In this document: positions 12,997-27,023 of the stretch, one piece after another | Layout of the letters: the number at the start of each line of letters is the position of its first letter | How positions within the stretch are numbered: position 1 is the stretch's first letter | From: Colius striatus | Taxonomy: Eukaryota > Chordata > Aves > Coliiformes > Coliidae | Direction of reading: 5' to 3' | Assembly (NCBI RefSeq): GCF_028858725.1 | Contig: NC_084771.1 | Span: 9,266,915 to 9,330,914, forward strand | Length of the DNA: 64,000 nt | The notes under the pieces: model-generated | Told to the model about the DNA's origin: nothing | Databases searched by the model: none | What the model saw: only the letters and a program-made list of their open reading frames with translations | Program-made: the position numbers and the translations under genes

Positions 12997-15315
12997 CTAC
13001 ACCAAACCTGTTACAATGGGTAGGGCTGAATTCAGACTACCAACAACTGCACAACACTGTACTGGCTTATGGGTTGGTGTGCTCTTCACAACCACAAAGC
13101 CTAGAAACACCTTGCTCTTCAAGCAGAAAATTCAGTTTTAGACCAATTCTGTTCCAAAGAACTATTACGAGGTAGTTTTCCCAAGCTGAACCAATTTCAC
13201 AGCTTGTTCCTGAGCACTGAAGTTCTACCATCACACTACCTTGCTCTGATCTCCAGTCTGAAATGATTTAAGGTAACTTCTCTATATGTTCTTGAGCAAA
13301 ACACCTGTATGTTGAGCAAATCTGTATGTTCTCAAGCAAAACATCCGAGTCTAGAACTGGCAGGACTAACAAAAGAATTGCAAATAGTGCTGCACATAAC
13401 CAACCTGAGATCAAGACTGGGCATAAGAGGGGAGGTGACACAGGTACTATTTAAGGAAGAAAAGACTTGTGTTTGCAGGGCACTAAAAACTCAGTAGCAG
13501 GAGCTTCTGTCTTAAACATCATATAATTATGCACAGGAATCTTGCCAGTCCCTTGTGAGGAAGAAAGATTAATGAAGAATTTCAAATGATAATGCTGCCA
13601 GCCTGTAAGGAACCAAAGCAGCACATTTCTGTACAGCATGCAAATATTTTTCGGCATTATAAAAATAAACAAGCTTAGACAAGTGAGCTACTCACCACTG
13701 TTTGATGAGCAGCTATAATGCTACAGCTCAATTAACCTGCATGAAGCAATAACCTCAGAAGCTAAGAGAAGCATCTTTCTTTAGCTTGTGAAACTAAGAG
13801 GAATGCAAGAGTCCCTGTGAGGACAGCCTGTATATACTTGCCCAGAATTACTGCTTAGCCAAGGAGCTAATTAGCTTACGCATCAGGTGGGATGGGAACA
13901 GGTTCACCACCTCAAAAGGGCTGCAGTACAGTTAAGCACTTTCAGTTTTACTACTAAATTTTGTGTCACTCACATACAAAACAATCCAGTGACAGACTTC
14001 AAGCTCATGCAGGAAATTCTACGAAGTAATTCTGTGCTTTTCTTAAAAGACTTGCATGTGATGCTGCTTATCCTGGTTGGCAACAGGTGATGGGATGTTA
14101 TCAGCTGAATGAAGCCTTAAGTTGTTTTTTTTAGGTGTGGAGTTATCTTCAGACATACCTGCACATTGTAACAGAGAAGGCCAACACAAAACAGAGAGAG
14201 AATAGAAAGGACTAGCTGTGAAGTCCAAGGGCAATCACAGGGCCCAGCTCACACTCTGAGTCACCTGCTGTTTAATAGAAATACACCTTTGCTACGTGGC
14301 CTATGCAAAACCCAGCAGGCTGACTGCCTGACCCTGCCAAATTCACTTAACCTGAGGGTCTGTAAGACCACTGGAAACACGGCCACCCTGCACACACACA
14401 CTCACTTTGAAGCACCAGACTCACAAGGGCGAGGTCCAAAGTTATTTAATAAACAGTGCAGGTTATCAAGGAATGCTCTTTATTTCATTTCAGTCTTAAC
14501 TAAGGAGGAGGAAGGGAGAGAGTACACACTAGGATAGTCCTTGAGAATAAAGGTTCCCAACATCTGGCGCCAACACCCCAATCTGTGAGGTGGCACACAA
14601 CATATCCCAGAGTTGTGATAGCACTTCAGCACCTGCTCCTAACCAAAAGTGGTTTTCAGACTCCAACCATAAGTACTTCCCCAGCTTTCATTCAACCATC
14701 CCGTCCCTGCTTGCCCAGATCTGCTGCCTGTGGCTCAGGTGATCTCGGAGGGTGGCACTGAGCAGGTGCATGGAACAGTGCCAACGTTATTCATCTTCAT
14801 ACCAGAAGGACAGAGTCACTGGGCAAACAAGAAAAACTTCCTTCTTTTAACTAAAAACAAGAACAATGTCACCTAGATGGGTGCAAATAACATGCATACC
14901 CATTATATTAGATCATCAGGCAACTCCAGTGAGAGGCCACCAGAACACCCCAAGACTGATCATGGCTCTAACAACTCCTCAGGCCAAATCGAGTCTACCT
15001 TCAGCAAGGACCAGACTAATACAATTCTCCTCAAATGCTCCTGGTATTGGGATTGATTTGAGCACAGAACAGCACAGCAAAGCCTAGCAGGCCTGAAGAA
15101 AAAGCAGTCACTTGGTCTGGGTTGAGATAAGTCAGTCAAGACATCAACGTAGGAAGACCCCCTCTAAATACTATCTCTAAAGAAAAAACTGAAGAGACCT
15201 TCCTTGACCTTTGAATTACTGCTCTCTCACTATAAAGAATCAATTTCTTCACGGGGAAGTACTTATAATCTTCCCCAACATAATTTAGGTTTTATATTAC
15301 AAAGGGGGTAAAAAA

Positions 15316-15330
15316 AGAGAGAGAGAGAGA
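15316..15330. repeat. (AG)n microsatellite
   Basis: About seven AG repeats following an A run, in the probable AMOT intron 1. Confidence 0.9.
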
Positions 15331-18300
15331 ATAAACACTTCCAGAGCCTGGTATAAATAGGAATGCTTCATGGCTTTTAAGCATTTTGATAAGAATGAGG
15401 TGGAATTTCAAGTACCTCCATAAAATACCAAAAGTCTGAGGGCCAGGAGGATTTATTCTGAATATACTGGTCTAGCAGCAAAACCAGCCTAGGTATATTC
15501 ATCCAGCTGGTTTTACTGGGAATATTTCTATGTGACTACATCCCACTGCTCAGTCACACCTAAATTGTTACGCAGCACTACCAAGCACTATCCTCACATC
15601 TGCAGACAGATAACCCTTTAGTGGCAACTTCTACATACTAAACAAAACTATAATAGCAGCACAGGAGAAGGGAGCTCTGATACTAACTTTGTAAAGGCCA
15701 AGATCTCACCTTTTAGATGTCGTCTTGTTAAATCAGATGAAGCTTACACAGGTTTAGTCACCTCGGGTCTCATTTCAGAGGACTGCCTCCCAGCACAAAC
15801 CGAGCAAGATTCATCTGCTTCCAACTGCACAGATTTCCAGTAATTACCCTCGTAGAACCGGGGAACTGTTGTAAACCCAAGCCACAGTTTAAATTCAACT
15901 GTAAGTTTTGTTTTGTCTTTAAAGAATGCTCTACTTCTAGCTGCTGCTGGCACTCAGGGCAGCGCCCTGCTTCTGTCGTCAGCAGCCCCTGTCCCACAAC
16001 TATCCCAAGTATGCCTCAGCACCATTTTCATTGCATTGTGTGGTTTTGCCATTCTTTCTCTGATTTAGTCCAGGCCTCTCCTCAGGGCTCTCGGGATAAT
16101 GAAAACCATGTGAGAGTAAAACGTAATCTTCAAGCACGCAAACCAGTTTCATGTGCGTTATCAGAAGGGAGCAAAACGTTGACAGTGCATCATTTGTCCC
16201 CACCGATAGGATCAGGCTGCTTTAATTGCTCAGGAGATAAAAGAAGATTAGAATCAGAATCGACATTAAAAATAAAGTCAGAATTCGAGACTAAAAGCTT
16301 AAGTCCTGAAAACAATGGAAATACAATCCCTAAAGAGACATGTCTATTTTATGCCACCTTAAGGTAGTTTTTCCCTCATATCTCAGTTGTGACATCCTTA
16401 AAAACTGTATCCCAAGTTGACACAAACAAAAACCACAGGTGAAGAAGGGTGCAGGGAAGAAAAGAGTCACTATGGCCTAACTTCAGCGTGGAACTTTCTG
16501 GCTTTTTCTAACATTACCACAATTTAAACTATTTTAAGGCCTCATGTGGAAGAGCTCTTCTTGTATCACAAAGCAGTGTGACTATTAAGTCACAGAACAC
16601 AAACAGGCACAGCCTCTCCTTTCTTCAAAGAGCTGCTTGTTGGAGGTTTTGTTCTTTATAAAAAGAAACACAGTCAGCTTACCAGTTGTCAGTCAGCCTA
16701 ACAGAGCTGGCGATGTTGGGGCTCAAGGAAACAAACCTAATGCAGTATAGGGACAAGCCAGTATCAGGAAGCACGTCCTTTTTGTCATGTCCAAGGGTGC
16801 CGTGGGTTAAAAAGATGGATCTGTTTTTTTAAAAGCAAACCAAAAACAAAGTAAAACCCAAGAGAAGATCCAGACCACCACGTTTTTAGAAAGCAAGGAT
16901 GTTGTAAAAGTGGTTTTGGTGTTGTTCTTTTATCATAACCACCTGGGTTTTTCATGTGAACCTTGTAAAAACCTTTAATTACTTGTAAGATGATTAATTA
17001 AGCCTCACCACCACACTGGGAGGAAGATATTACTACGTTCATTTTAGCATAGTGATGGTTGGCCAAGTACTGGCCTAAGTTTATGTTTTTGTTGCCACAA
17101 CTATGTCACTCAGGGAACTGATTTCTTTCAATGTAACTATTCCAGCAACCACTCTAAAGCAGATGCAGTTACACTAGGAAATAATTGGGTTTAGGTACAT
17201 TACTTAGGAAAGCTTGTGTAAACCATACCAGCAAAACTTTTTCCTTGCTAATATAAACTTCATCACTACTAGAAAGATTCTCCATATTAAGTGGTGCAAC
17301 AAATATTTTAAGCACAGATCCTGCCTAAATGGTTTTTATCCAGGACGTAAGTAGCCCAGAACTTGTGCAAGCAGAAAGCATGGGAACTTTCTGACTATTT
17401 TCTGCAGCTGGAGAAGAGACTGCTGCAAGGTATCCCTAGCAGCTGCAGAAAGACGAAGTGAAGAGCTACACGGTCTTGCCCTAATGAAGGAAATCTGCCT
17501 GCTCGTGTTTTGCCGGCGTGGTGTCAGCAGCTGGTAATACACCACAATCTTTCGCTGCTTAAGCACGGAGATGGGATAAAATGAACTTCACTGAATGCAC
17601 TGGAACCACAGATAACATATTGCTCCTTAAGCACAAATCCAAAATCGTCAGCCTTGCCTCAGCTTTCCTTCAGAGCTGCACTGGATGCCAGCAGTTCTTG
17701 CAGCAGGAAACGCGCTGAGCTCTCCGCTGCCTGAGGAATGTGGCTGCTTGGGCCTCACTGGGGCTAGGAAACCTGCTACCCTGTCTCCCAAAGTGCTCCC
17801 TCAGAGCCCCCTGTCTCTCACGAGCACCATCTTGGGCCTCAATCTCCATTTCAGCCTTTTTGAGATCGCTCCATGGAAACATCCTTTCAAAACACCACCT
17901 GAGCAGTTTGGGATGAGGCCAGTGGTCTCCCATATAACGTTTTCCTTGCCGTCCCTACTTCCCCAAATCAGAAGTGCCCTGGTCTTTTGCTGGGTGGTAA
18001 AACCACTCTTCCCTCACAGATGCTAAGATTTTGTAATCACTTTTTAAAAACAAGATCAGAATGCTCCACACCTGATCTCAACTTGGCAACAACAAAAGCT
18101 GGGCTTTTCACGTTCCAAATTTGTTTGTAGCTAACACCAAACCAGCATTTAGTGTGATGACTTCAGTAAGCTATGGATTACCAATTCCCTGTGCACCTCC
18201 AAAGGCTGTTTGATGCTGGTTTTATTGTTCCACATCTCCAGAAACATCGAGGAGGCTTCAGCTTTGTTTCTTTTCAAAAGGACAATGGGAAAACTAGAAA

Positions 18301-21300
18301 GAGACATTTTCCCACCCTGTTTTTCCCAAGCCCCACAACAAGACGAGCTGGTCCTAGTATGAAGCAATCAAATTTCTTTCAGATGAACACAGAACCACTC
18401 AAATTAGACCAGTAGGAAAAGTCCACCAAAGCCTGAAGTGAACAAAGCCACTGAAATGTGGAATTACTTTCCTTGAGGGTTACAGTAAATGATCCTAAGA
18501 AATTCAGCAATTCTTTTAAGAACCGAGTTGTGTAGAGACACAAAGCATTTTAAAGTAAACAGACATTAACTGCGATACAACTCTTAGACAAGGTCTTAGA
18601 AGTGCAATTAACTCATTAAACAAAGACTTAAATCAGTTTAATTCACAGACATTCATACAAGAGAACTGTTCATCTTGGTCTACGATTAGACTCCGCAAGT
18701 GCTTTGCTAATGCAAATAATAGCAAGGCCTTTAAAAACAATTGTATAAGATCAGTGAACTTTTTAGTGGTTTAAACAAAGTCTTGGTTCTATTTCTAACC
18801 AATCTTGCGTAGCTCAACAGTAGCCATCAAGGAAAATGACCAAGGACCCCTCCAAACTCCCAAAGATTTGCAAATACTTAGTATTTTATCATATAAAAGG
18901 TTATTTTAAGCTCAGACACAACCAAACTAGACAACAGTCATTCTGAGGGGATCAGAAAGTAAAAAAGCAACCAATATGAATGGCAGTATTTATCTCTGAA
19001 GCCCTTCTGCAGGACTAAGAATGCAGGCTGCGTGCCAGTAAAATATGAGACGATTCAGCTATTAGAAACAGGAGAGAGCACTCAGTCCTGCAGCACCAAG
19101 CTAGCAATCCGTGAGCTGCTCGCAACAAAGCGTGACACGTTGAACAGCTATCGTGAAGGATGACCACAACCCCTGATCCCCAGGTGCTACAGGACTCCAA
19201 CAAATGTTTTTCTTCACTCAAGCCAAGCACCTCACATAACCCATGACCATGACTCTGACAGGATTTTAAGGCTTTAAGGACTCTGTTTCCACAGGCTCCT
19301 TTTATTTTGCACTCAGCTTTTCATTTTGTTCACAACTTTTTCTTTTCCGTCCTTATCCATTCCTCATTCTCCAACCTCCTGCCTACATCAAATGCCTGGT
19401 TTGCCCTGAATGGCCATTGATAAACAGCTAAGTTTCAAATATATTCTTACTTTAAAAGTTATAGCCAAGTGTCTAGGCAAACACAAGCTTCATCAACCCT
19501 GAAAAACTCCGTTCACTTACAGGCAAATGAGACAAATATTATATTGCATATTTAGGAACTCCTTTACATTATTTCTCAAAGTTGGTTGAGATTTTTTTCT
19601 GTCTTGAAGATTTCTTGGCTGCTCTTAAGAGCCAAGTAACATCCAAGACTGATATTTGCTGACTTTAGTTCTCTGTACAATACAGTGTTTTCATACAGTT
19701 GCAAGAGCTGAAGGTACGGCTGTAATGTGGAGACAGCAGCATGCAGTTCTTCCTGTGGCCAGCACTGCATTCCAGAGCTGTTTGGGAATACACTCTCTCC
19801 TATCTAAAAAAGCCTAAGAACTGAGAAGCTCCTGCAGCCAAACTGGACTCATAGGGCAGCTATGTGCTTGTTCTTTCATAAAGACAATGATTTAAAGCCT
19901 GTGATGGATGATACCTTGTAGAGGGCACATACAGAGAGAAAATCAGGCACAAGAGATAGATAAAAGTCTAATCTAGAAAGTAACTGCCCATCAGAAAGCA
20001 AAGAATTCCTGAAAGCAGAAAACAGCACACAGAAATTGGTTGTGGCCCAGATTTGACACAATGGGCTAAATAATTTTGACAAATCCTCCAGTGCTTCCTG
20101 AAACTTTACAACCCCAGCAACAGGCCACTTGGAACACTTGTATGAAGAATCAAGAGATCCAAGTCCTCTCTTGTGTTTCAGCGCATAGAAGAGGAGAAAG
20201 AAAGCCTTGAACCTATTGCCAATCACCAAGAATGGCTGTTCTCACACTATTACAAACATTTGGTCTCCATGGAAGGGGGATACCTAGCAGCAAGCACTGG
20301 CAACCAACGACATCCACCCCCACTATATGTCCACAACAGCACGGAGGAAAAACAAAATCCATAAGGCTATTTTGATTAAGAAACCTTTAAGAAGACATCT
20401 TCAAAAGTGAGTGTCTGAAAATGCCTTGAGACATTGGAATGTGTGACAACAGCTAGATGAGGGAAAACAGGCATCTTACTTTATTCTGAAAGCATTTACA
20501 CTTCACCCCAAAGTGGGAACATCTAATAATTCAAGAGCATCTTGCCAAGAACAAGGTCATAGCTTTAATTCAGAACAGAACATAACACACATCATACTCT
20601 GCACTGAACAGAGAATCTTGTAATTTACAGGTGCTCTGAGGCAAGTTTCAGTGTAATACAAACTCTTAACATGTAAGAACTTTCTCTTATTGGGCTTTGT
20701 CTTCCCATTGGGTTACGTTCTGCAGCTCTTTAAAAGCTGTTGGTAGGAGTGAAGCAAGAACTGCAAAACAAGAGTTCTGCCCCACGAGAGGTATGAACAG
20801 ATACATTCCTTCACAGCTAAAACTATTTATACATTAACGTACACTGGGACTGTTGATAATTAAAGACTTACCTCTGTATATACATTAATATGGCAACAAT
20901 CTAAACCTATATCAGATTTTGCTTCACATCAAGAAAATAAAGCCTTTAACGAGCTGAAATTTTACTTCAGCTGCTCATTCACTGTGCTGACCATGAGCCC
21001 CAGCCACGGAGCCACACATCACTGGGCTGGGTGCTATAGGGAACTGAATGGTGCAAATTGTTCCCTAAAAAAGGACCCAGCACCAACACTCCCCCCAGTT
21101 GTTTTGTTTCTAAATCACATTGCGCTCAACTGCAGACAAAAGGAAAGGACAGAAGAGGGAGAAGTGTTTTCTTTGAGAACTCTAGCCTTGCATATCCTCA
21201 ATTTCACTGTCATGGTTAGAGAAAGGTGGCAGTAAAGCAGGGCAACCTCATTTCTAAATAAACAAAAAGATTGGTCAGTCTGCTGATGAAAGATAGGATA

Positions 21301-24300
21301 AAGAGAACAAGAGGACTATTAAATTATCTACACTTCTGGGATTCTTGCTATTCTTTTGCAAAGTGAATGGCTTATGCAAATCAGGATGCATCTGAAATAC
21401 ATCATTCAAGCCTTCTTGTACAAATATAGTTCTTATTTATCCAGAAAGATCCCCACCAGCTGGTAATGTTTGCATACAATGTTAAACCCAACCTCTAGAG
21501 CCCATGCATTATGAGTCATTTTACACTTAAAAACATTAGTTCTCATAGTTCTTCTTGAAGATGGTGCATCCCATGAGAAGAACTGCAGTGGAATTCAACA
21601 AGAATGCATTCTGTTACCATCCTACTTCCTCTAGCACAAAGAAGTTACAAGTTTCCTGTTGTAAGGTGGGTTTTTTTCTCCTAATGGTGCTTTGCCTACA
21701 GACCATGTTTGGAGAAAGGACAAAAGGATTTGCACCAATCCCTTCTATATGAATCAAATATTTATGCTATGCCGTCTTCAAGCACTTTCATCTAGTAACC
21801 AATGGAATGTGATCTCCTGACCTTAACACTCAAGCACGTCTAAATCAGCTGCCCTTTGAGCTGTATTACAGACTACAGAGGATTTTCATACGTTTGTATG
21901 ACAGGCATACGAAGATCTTGCAGCCCAGCTGTGGCATTCTGGGCTACAAACCACACATTAGTCCAAAGCAGCTCAAGCAGACTTCAGGAAAGAGCAATGC
22001 TTTGATTCTCCCATGTTTATGGCACAATCTGATGGCATGTGTCACCATTTGTTGGTAAAATGATGAATTGTGCTATCAGTGTATTAGCCAGCCATCACTA
22101 TTTAAATATGGGTCACGCTAACAACACCCCAGTTACCAGGTGCAGGCAGCACTGCGATGCCTTGCATGGCCCATCCTGGCTACTCCAGGCTACTCAACTC
22201 TCTGCCTCCAGCCTCCTCCCCAGGACAGGCAATGCTGCCTGCAAGACATTGCCAGAAACAGAAAGCCAACGAGCTTGAATGAAGAACAAGGTGTCCCCTT
22301 CCCTTCTCCTGAAAATCCTACCCTCGCCTCAAGAAAACACTAGAGCAGAAACAAATCATCCTGTGTTGTGTTTGTGGCTCCCAGGAATGTTTTAAGGACA
22401 GGGGTTATGTTGTAAGGAAGTGTCCTGGAGAGACAAAGAGGAAAACTAAATGCCCCAGATGAATATGCAACTTCTAACTACAGGACAATTTCTTTCCCAG
22501 GGTCAGCTCATGACCCAGCTCTTAGGAGGAACAGTCACTGAGGTAATCCTGGTGAAAGCCTGACCCAAAGATTCAACAGGGTCATGGTCTTCATGGTAAG
22601 ATTCATGTTTTCATATCAGCCCTGAAAACCAGTGTGATTCTGCCCATCACTCACACAGGAGCAGCACAATGCTGCAGGGCAAGCTTGAGAAGATGGTTCT
22701 TGCATTCCCATCCTGATTTGGCAGAAAGGCTCAGTCCTCAGAAAAAGTCAAGGGTAGCAGAAAAAAAGCGAGACAGCAGCCAAAATCTGTCACATCCTCT
22801 CCCCCAAGATGAGTCCCAGCCAGTCACCTGCCCGTCCCCTCACAAGGTGCCTGCTCCACTCAGCAGAGCCTGAGCAGCCCTCAGTTCTCCAAGGGTCCAT
22901 CACCTCAGAGCACACTGACTCACTCTTCCCCTTGAAGGCAGAAACAGGACACTTTTCCCATTTTCTTTTCCCACAGAAATCCCTCCAGGGAAGAGGGAAG
23001 GAAAAGGAGAAGAAGAACAAAAAAAGGAATAGGCACCACAACAGACCAATCTGTGGCATTTCCTGTATCATCTACAGCAGAAACCCACGCAGTGGGGAAG
23101 AGCGTGATGTCAAGGCTGGTTTCACCACATAAATAGCCAGATCCTCCTGCCACGAGCTGCTGTGTGTTTCCACAGGGGACAATATAATCCTCCCTGCAAA
23201 GAAGAGTCCTACGAGCAGCCACACCAAATTCCACAGCCTTGCACAGAAGGCTGGTAGGGATGAAACTCTGGCCATGGTGAAAGTGGGTATATGGGTACAG
23301 AGCTGGGGGAGAAGGAAAATCAGGAATTCAGAGTGGCCTTATTGCTTGTAAAACAGCACACATCCAGCACTTGGCCCCCAAGGAAAGGACTACGCTACAA
23401 AATATGTTTCCCTGCACAGAGACTGGGCCTCCATCCACTTATGATGTGCACATGTCCCTGCTGTGTTTTCAGGCATACTTTAAAAATAATAAGAAGAATA
23501 AATCTCAAAACAAAGGCATCATATCCTCATAGTCCCTCGGTACAGTGCCAAGCACACTCCCAGCCACATTCAATAATCTGTTATGGCACGTTAATTACGG
23601 GTTCAACACTTTTACACCTTGTGACACAGTAGTAAAGCACTTGAGACAAATTCCAGAGCGAAACAAGAAATCTCGAGCCGATGTGGAAGTCCTGTGTGCA
23701 CGCACGCACACGTAAAGGCACATGCATGCTTCTCTGGGAGGCATGACGAGCAAAGACAACCTCAACACGTGGATTCCATGCACAATGACTGTGACTGTTT
23801 TCTCTAAACAGCACAAGAAATGCATCTGCTTTGAAACACAGCCCGACACAAACCCACTTCAGCGACCTCCACTGAATTTTACTTTATCCAATTACACACA
23901 AGTACATCACTATTTTGGTTATTTACTTCCAGTGGTGAAATGAGTGGATGAGGTTATAGTTTTTTTGCAAGATGAAGAGCAATCTTTACAGGAAAGAGAG
24001 CGATGGGCAAAAGCTGACAGAGGAAAGAGCCAGTCTAACTCCAAGGTTCAGGCTGCAAGAATGAATGCCGAGTCCCTTGCGCCATGAGCACGTCTCTTAC
24101 CTACTGATCTGCTGAAGACAAAAGGCTTTTCTTCTTTTCAGAAACTGGACACTTGCAGCTCGTCGGGTCAGTAACACAAAGCTTCCCTGCTGCCAAAGGT
24201 ATTTTTTTTCCCCCTCGGGTTTTTGTTGTTGTTGTTTCGTTTTTTACCCCAGAGAGTAAAGGGCAGAACAGTGGATTCAGCAGGGGCAAAGGGTGGAATT

Positions 24301-24619
24301 CGAGACTCAACAGGCGAACTGCAGAGCCCTCTCCAAAAGATGCTGTATTTCAAGGCGCTTTCAATTTCAAATCCTTCTTCATCCTCAGTGTCAATAAAAC
24401 TGGAGGGAGGGCGAAGTAAACTTTTTTAACTGCAAAACCAAGCCGGACTCCACAGAAAGGGGAACGTGGTAGGAACTGGACTTGTGGCTCGACTTTTTAT
24501 TATTAAAAATAAATATACTTTCAGACAGGCAATCAAGACAGACGGGTAAAAATCCGGTATCGTCAGACGGGACCTGCCCGCAGTCCCTGGGAGGAGGATA
24601 GCGGTCTCTCCAGAACGGC

Positions 24620-25280
24620 ACAACAAACGAGAAGAAGGGGAAGTCTGCGTCCCGGCGGCGACAGCCCGGCGCAGGCTCCGCTGTCAATGGCAATGCCGCC
24701 CGGGACGCTCGCAGCGCCCGCGGCCCCGGCAGGGAAGGGCGGCCCGCAGCATCGCGGCCGAGGGACGCCGCTCTTGTCTGCTCCGCGGTTACCTGTGCGC
24801 AGCGCGGCGAGGCGAGCACGGAGGAGCCGCGGGGCCGGACGCGGGGCTGGGGCGGCAGCGTCTCTCCGGCACACGCTCCCCGCGGCAGCAGGCTCACGGC
24901 TCGGCGGGCAGAGCGCGACAGGGCCGGGCCGGGCGGCTCCGCTCGCTCCTCCGCCTCCTTCCGCCTGACTGTGCGGCGCGGGCGCCCCGCGGGACCGGGC
25001 TCCGCCGGGGCGGGCAGGAAGCGCCGCTCCGCCCCCGCCGCGGGCCCGCCCCGCCGCCAGCGCGGGGCCGCGCGGCCGCTATTGTGTGCGGGGCGCCGGC
25101 GGGGAAGCGCGGCCCGGCCCGGCCCGCGGGCGCGTCCCGCTGTGCCCGTGCGGCCCGGGGCTCCGGCCGCTGCCCCTCCGCGTGCCCGCCAGCATCTGGG
25201 CGCCGTCTGCCCCGCTCGGCCCGGCAGCTGGGAGGCTGGGCACCGCGGCGGCTGGGAGGACTCGGTAACGACGAGCCGCT
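24620..25280. promoter_or_regulatory. AMOT: CpG island, probable AMOT promoter
   Basis: A sharply GC- and CpG-rich block (GCGG, CCGCC, GGCCGCG throughout) in otherwise AT-rich sequence. It is the nearest CpG island upstream of the AMOT coding exons in the direction of transcription, and contains a good minus-strand splice donor at 24791-24792. Assigning it to AMOT is inference from position. A divergent non-coding transcript is also possible. Confidence 0.65.
24793..25080 (-). other. AMOT: Candidate non-coding AMOT exon 1
   Basis: The 3' boundary is set by the minus-strand donor CAG|GTAACC. The 5' boundary (transcription start) is not visible and the value given is only nominal. I see no minus-strand ATG within this segment, which suits a 5' UTR exon spliced to the acceptor at 8755. 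Confidence 0.4.
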
Positions 25281-26967
25281 GGGCCACCTGCACAAGAGTT
25301 CGCAGGAGGTTGCCCCAAGGCCTCTGAACCATTCCACGCAGTCCGTGGAGCTAAATGGGCTCATCCCGATGAACACCAGCCAAGGATCTGAGTCACCCCG
25401 TTTTTGCTGGCCAAATGCTGAAAATAATTGAAAGCGTGGCAAGACTTGATCCTGACTGCCTGCATGTAAGCAGGGTATTAAAGGAGCTCCCTCTGGGTAA
25501 TGCTCTGCTTAAAACTAAACCGTGCATCACGTAGTCTTGCAAGACTCGGGCAATCACAGCAGCAAACAACCATGGACCTCTCCCACCCTGCCACAGACAG
25601 GTCTAATGGCTGGCATGTAAAGAGCAGACAGAAGAGACTTTAGTGTCTTCCCCAAATGCAACGATGATTTCATCATCCATCATATTTCATCTCTTTGCCA
25701 CGTGATAACAGATGGCAGCCACGTTCAGAGGTGGCTTTTGCCGAAGGTCGTGTCTGGAATCACGCTGTAGAATCTGAACTTTAAAAACTGTTTGGCTTTA
25801 AACATGTAACAACCTTTACAAAATAGCATGTCTCCACATTTGACAAAGGCCAGTAGAAGGACCTCAAAATGTTGATTAAAAAAAAGGCTTAAGTCAGTGT
25901 CTGTGTATTGGAAGATCAATAGCAATTGGTAAAGAACACAACGGAGTCACTTCTGCAGCGGTACCAACATCTGCATCAGAGAGACAAAGCCCTGGCTGGC
26001 AAATGGGCTAAGCAGCTCTAACTTCTCCCAGGCTGATGCCTGTGATCATGGCAAATCCCCAGCCTAAACAAGGCCCCAGATGACAACCTGTCTTTCAATA
26101 GGGACCTATCTGTGTACAAACAATGGTACCTTGCCTTTCTAACAATCAGCCTCCTCCTCTGGCTTTTGCATACAATGCACTCAAATATTCCCCCTTTGTG
26201 GTCACTCCCATCCCTCAACAGCTTCTGTTTGTCTCCTGGCTCCCGGCCAGTAACTTGTCATTTCAAGAATGAGCAAAACACAAAATGAGAGAAGCTGTTA
26301 CAGTGTGCCCACAGTTGATTTCATATACTCAGGCCTGACCAGAAGCACTAAACGTGCAAACACTGAATGTGCCACACATCCCATCATCCCTGCACTGTGA
26401 AACTTGGCCTACCAGAGTTCCTTAGGACCCTTTATCTGAGAAGAGAACATGATTCTGCCATTTATCATCTAATTGCTCTAAGCACACAAATCCCTTCCAA
26501 CATTCCCAACTCTTCACATTGAAAAGAAAGATCTGGAAAAAAACAATAAACCAGGAAGTCAAATTTCAGAAATCCCAAATGCAACACATATAAACACCTA
26601 TTTTCTTCCCTTGTAACTCAACATTGACTCATTGGTGTATCAGTGCAAGTGTAGAAACAGGTGTAAACGGTTCATGAACACCCCAGAACCTTGCAGCCTG
26701 CAAATGCAAAAGACAACACAGAAGCAGCTAAGGAAGCCCGTATTTGCTGGGTGCTGTGGGCTAGCACTGTCAGGGAAATGCCTAGCTACAGGGAGTTCAA
26801 GAGGTATAATACACATTCTGGCTCCCTCTCACATGCTAAAAGAAAATAGCAGTGAGAAAAGAGAGAAAGTAGAGTCCTGGGGAAAGTAAAAATATTGCTT
26901 AATGCAGCCCTGGAAAAGCAGCTAGCCTTGCTCCAGGCATGTTAACCTCAGCTGCTCCGCTGCTGCT

Positions 26968-27023
26968 CACTCTACAGAGCACCAGCGCTGCTCCTCACTC
27001 TACAGAGCACCAGCGCTGCTCCT
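26968..27023. repeat. Perfect 28-bp tandem duplication
   Basis: Two identical adjacent 28-base units beginning CACTCTACAGAGCACC and ending GCGCTGCTCCT. The flanks carry further GCTGCT runs. The unit is not a multiple of three and no gene is apparent. Confidence 0.97.

Larger units (their letters stand above)
8755..24790 (-). other. AMOT: Probable AMOT intron 1 (about 16 kb)
   Basis: This lies between the acceptor of the first coding exon and a strong CAG|GTAACC donor in the CpG island at 24791-24792. It contains a CR1 copy (12465-12996), a GA microsatellite (15316-15330) and no coding exon I recognise. Long first introns after a non-coding exon are usual for this family. That this is one intron is inference; a transcript would settle it. 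Confidence 0.6.

Noticed and set aside
13270-13350. Imperfect repeats of 'tgagcaaa' and 'ctgtatgtt'
   Set aside because: Short, diverged and without a consistent unit; no array.
22370-22460. Short plus-strand stretch resembling a degenerate CCHC zinc knuckle (ECFKDRGYVVRKCPG)
   Set aside because: It lacks the second cysteine and the histidine, stops soon after, and has no surrounding domain. Too little to call a gene or retroelement remnant.
24391-25442. Long overlapping open frames in several frames through the CpG island
   Set aside because: They are arginine/alanine/proline-rich in all frames, as expected of stop-poor GC-rich DNA, with no homology or splice logic.
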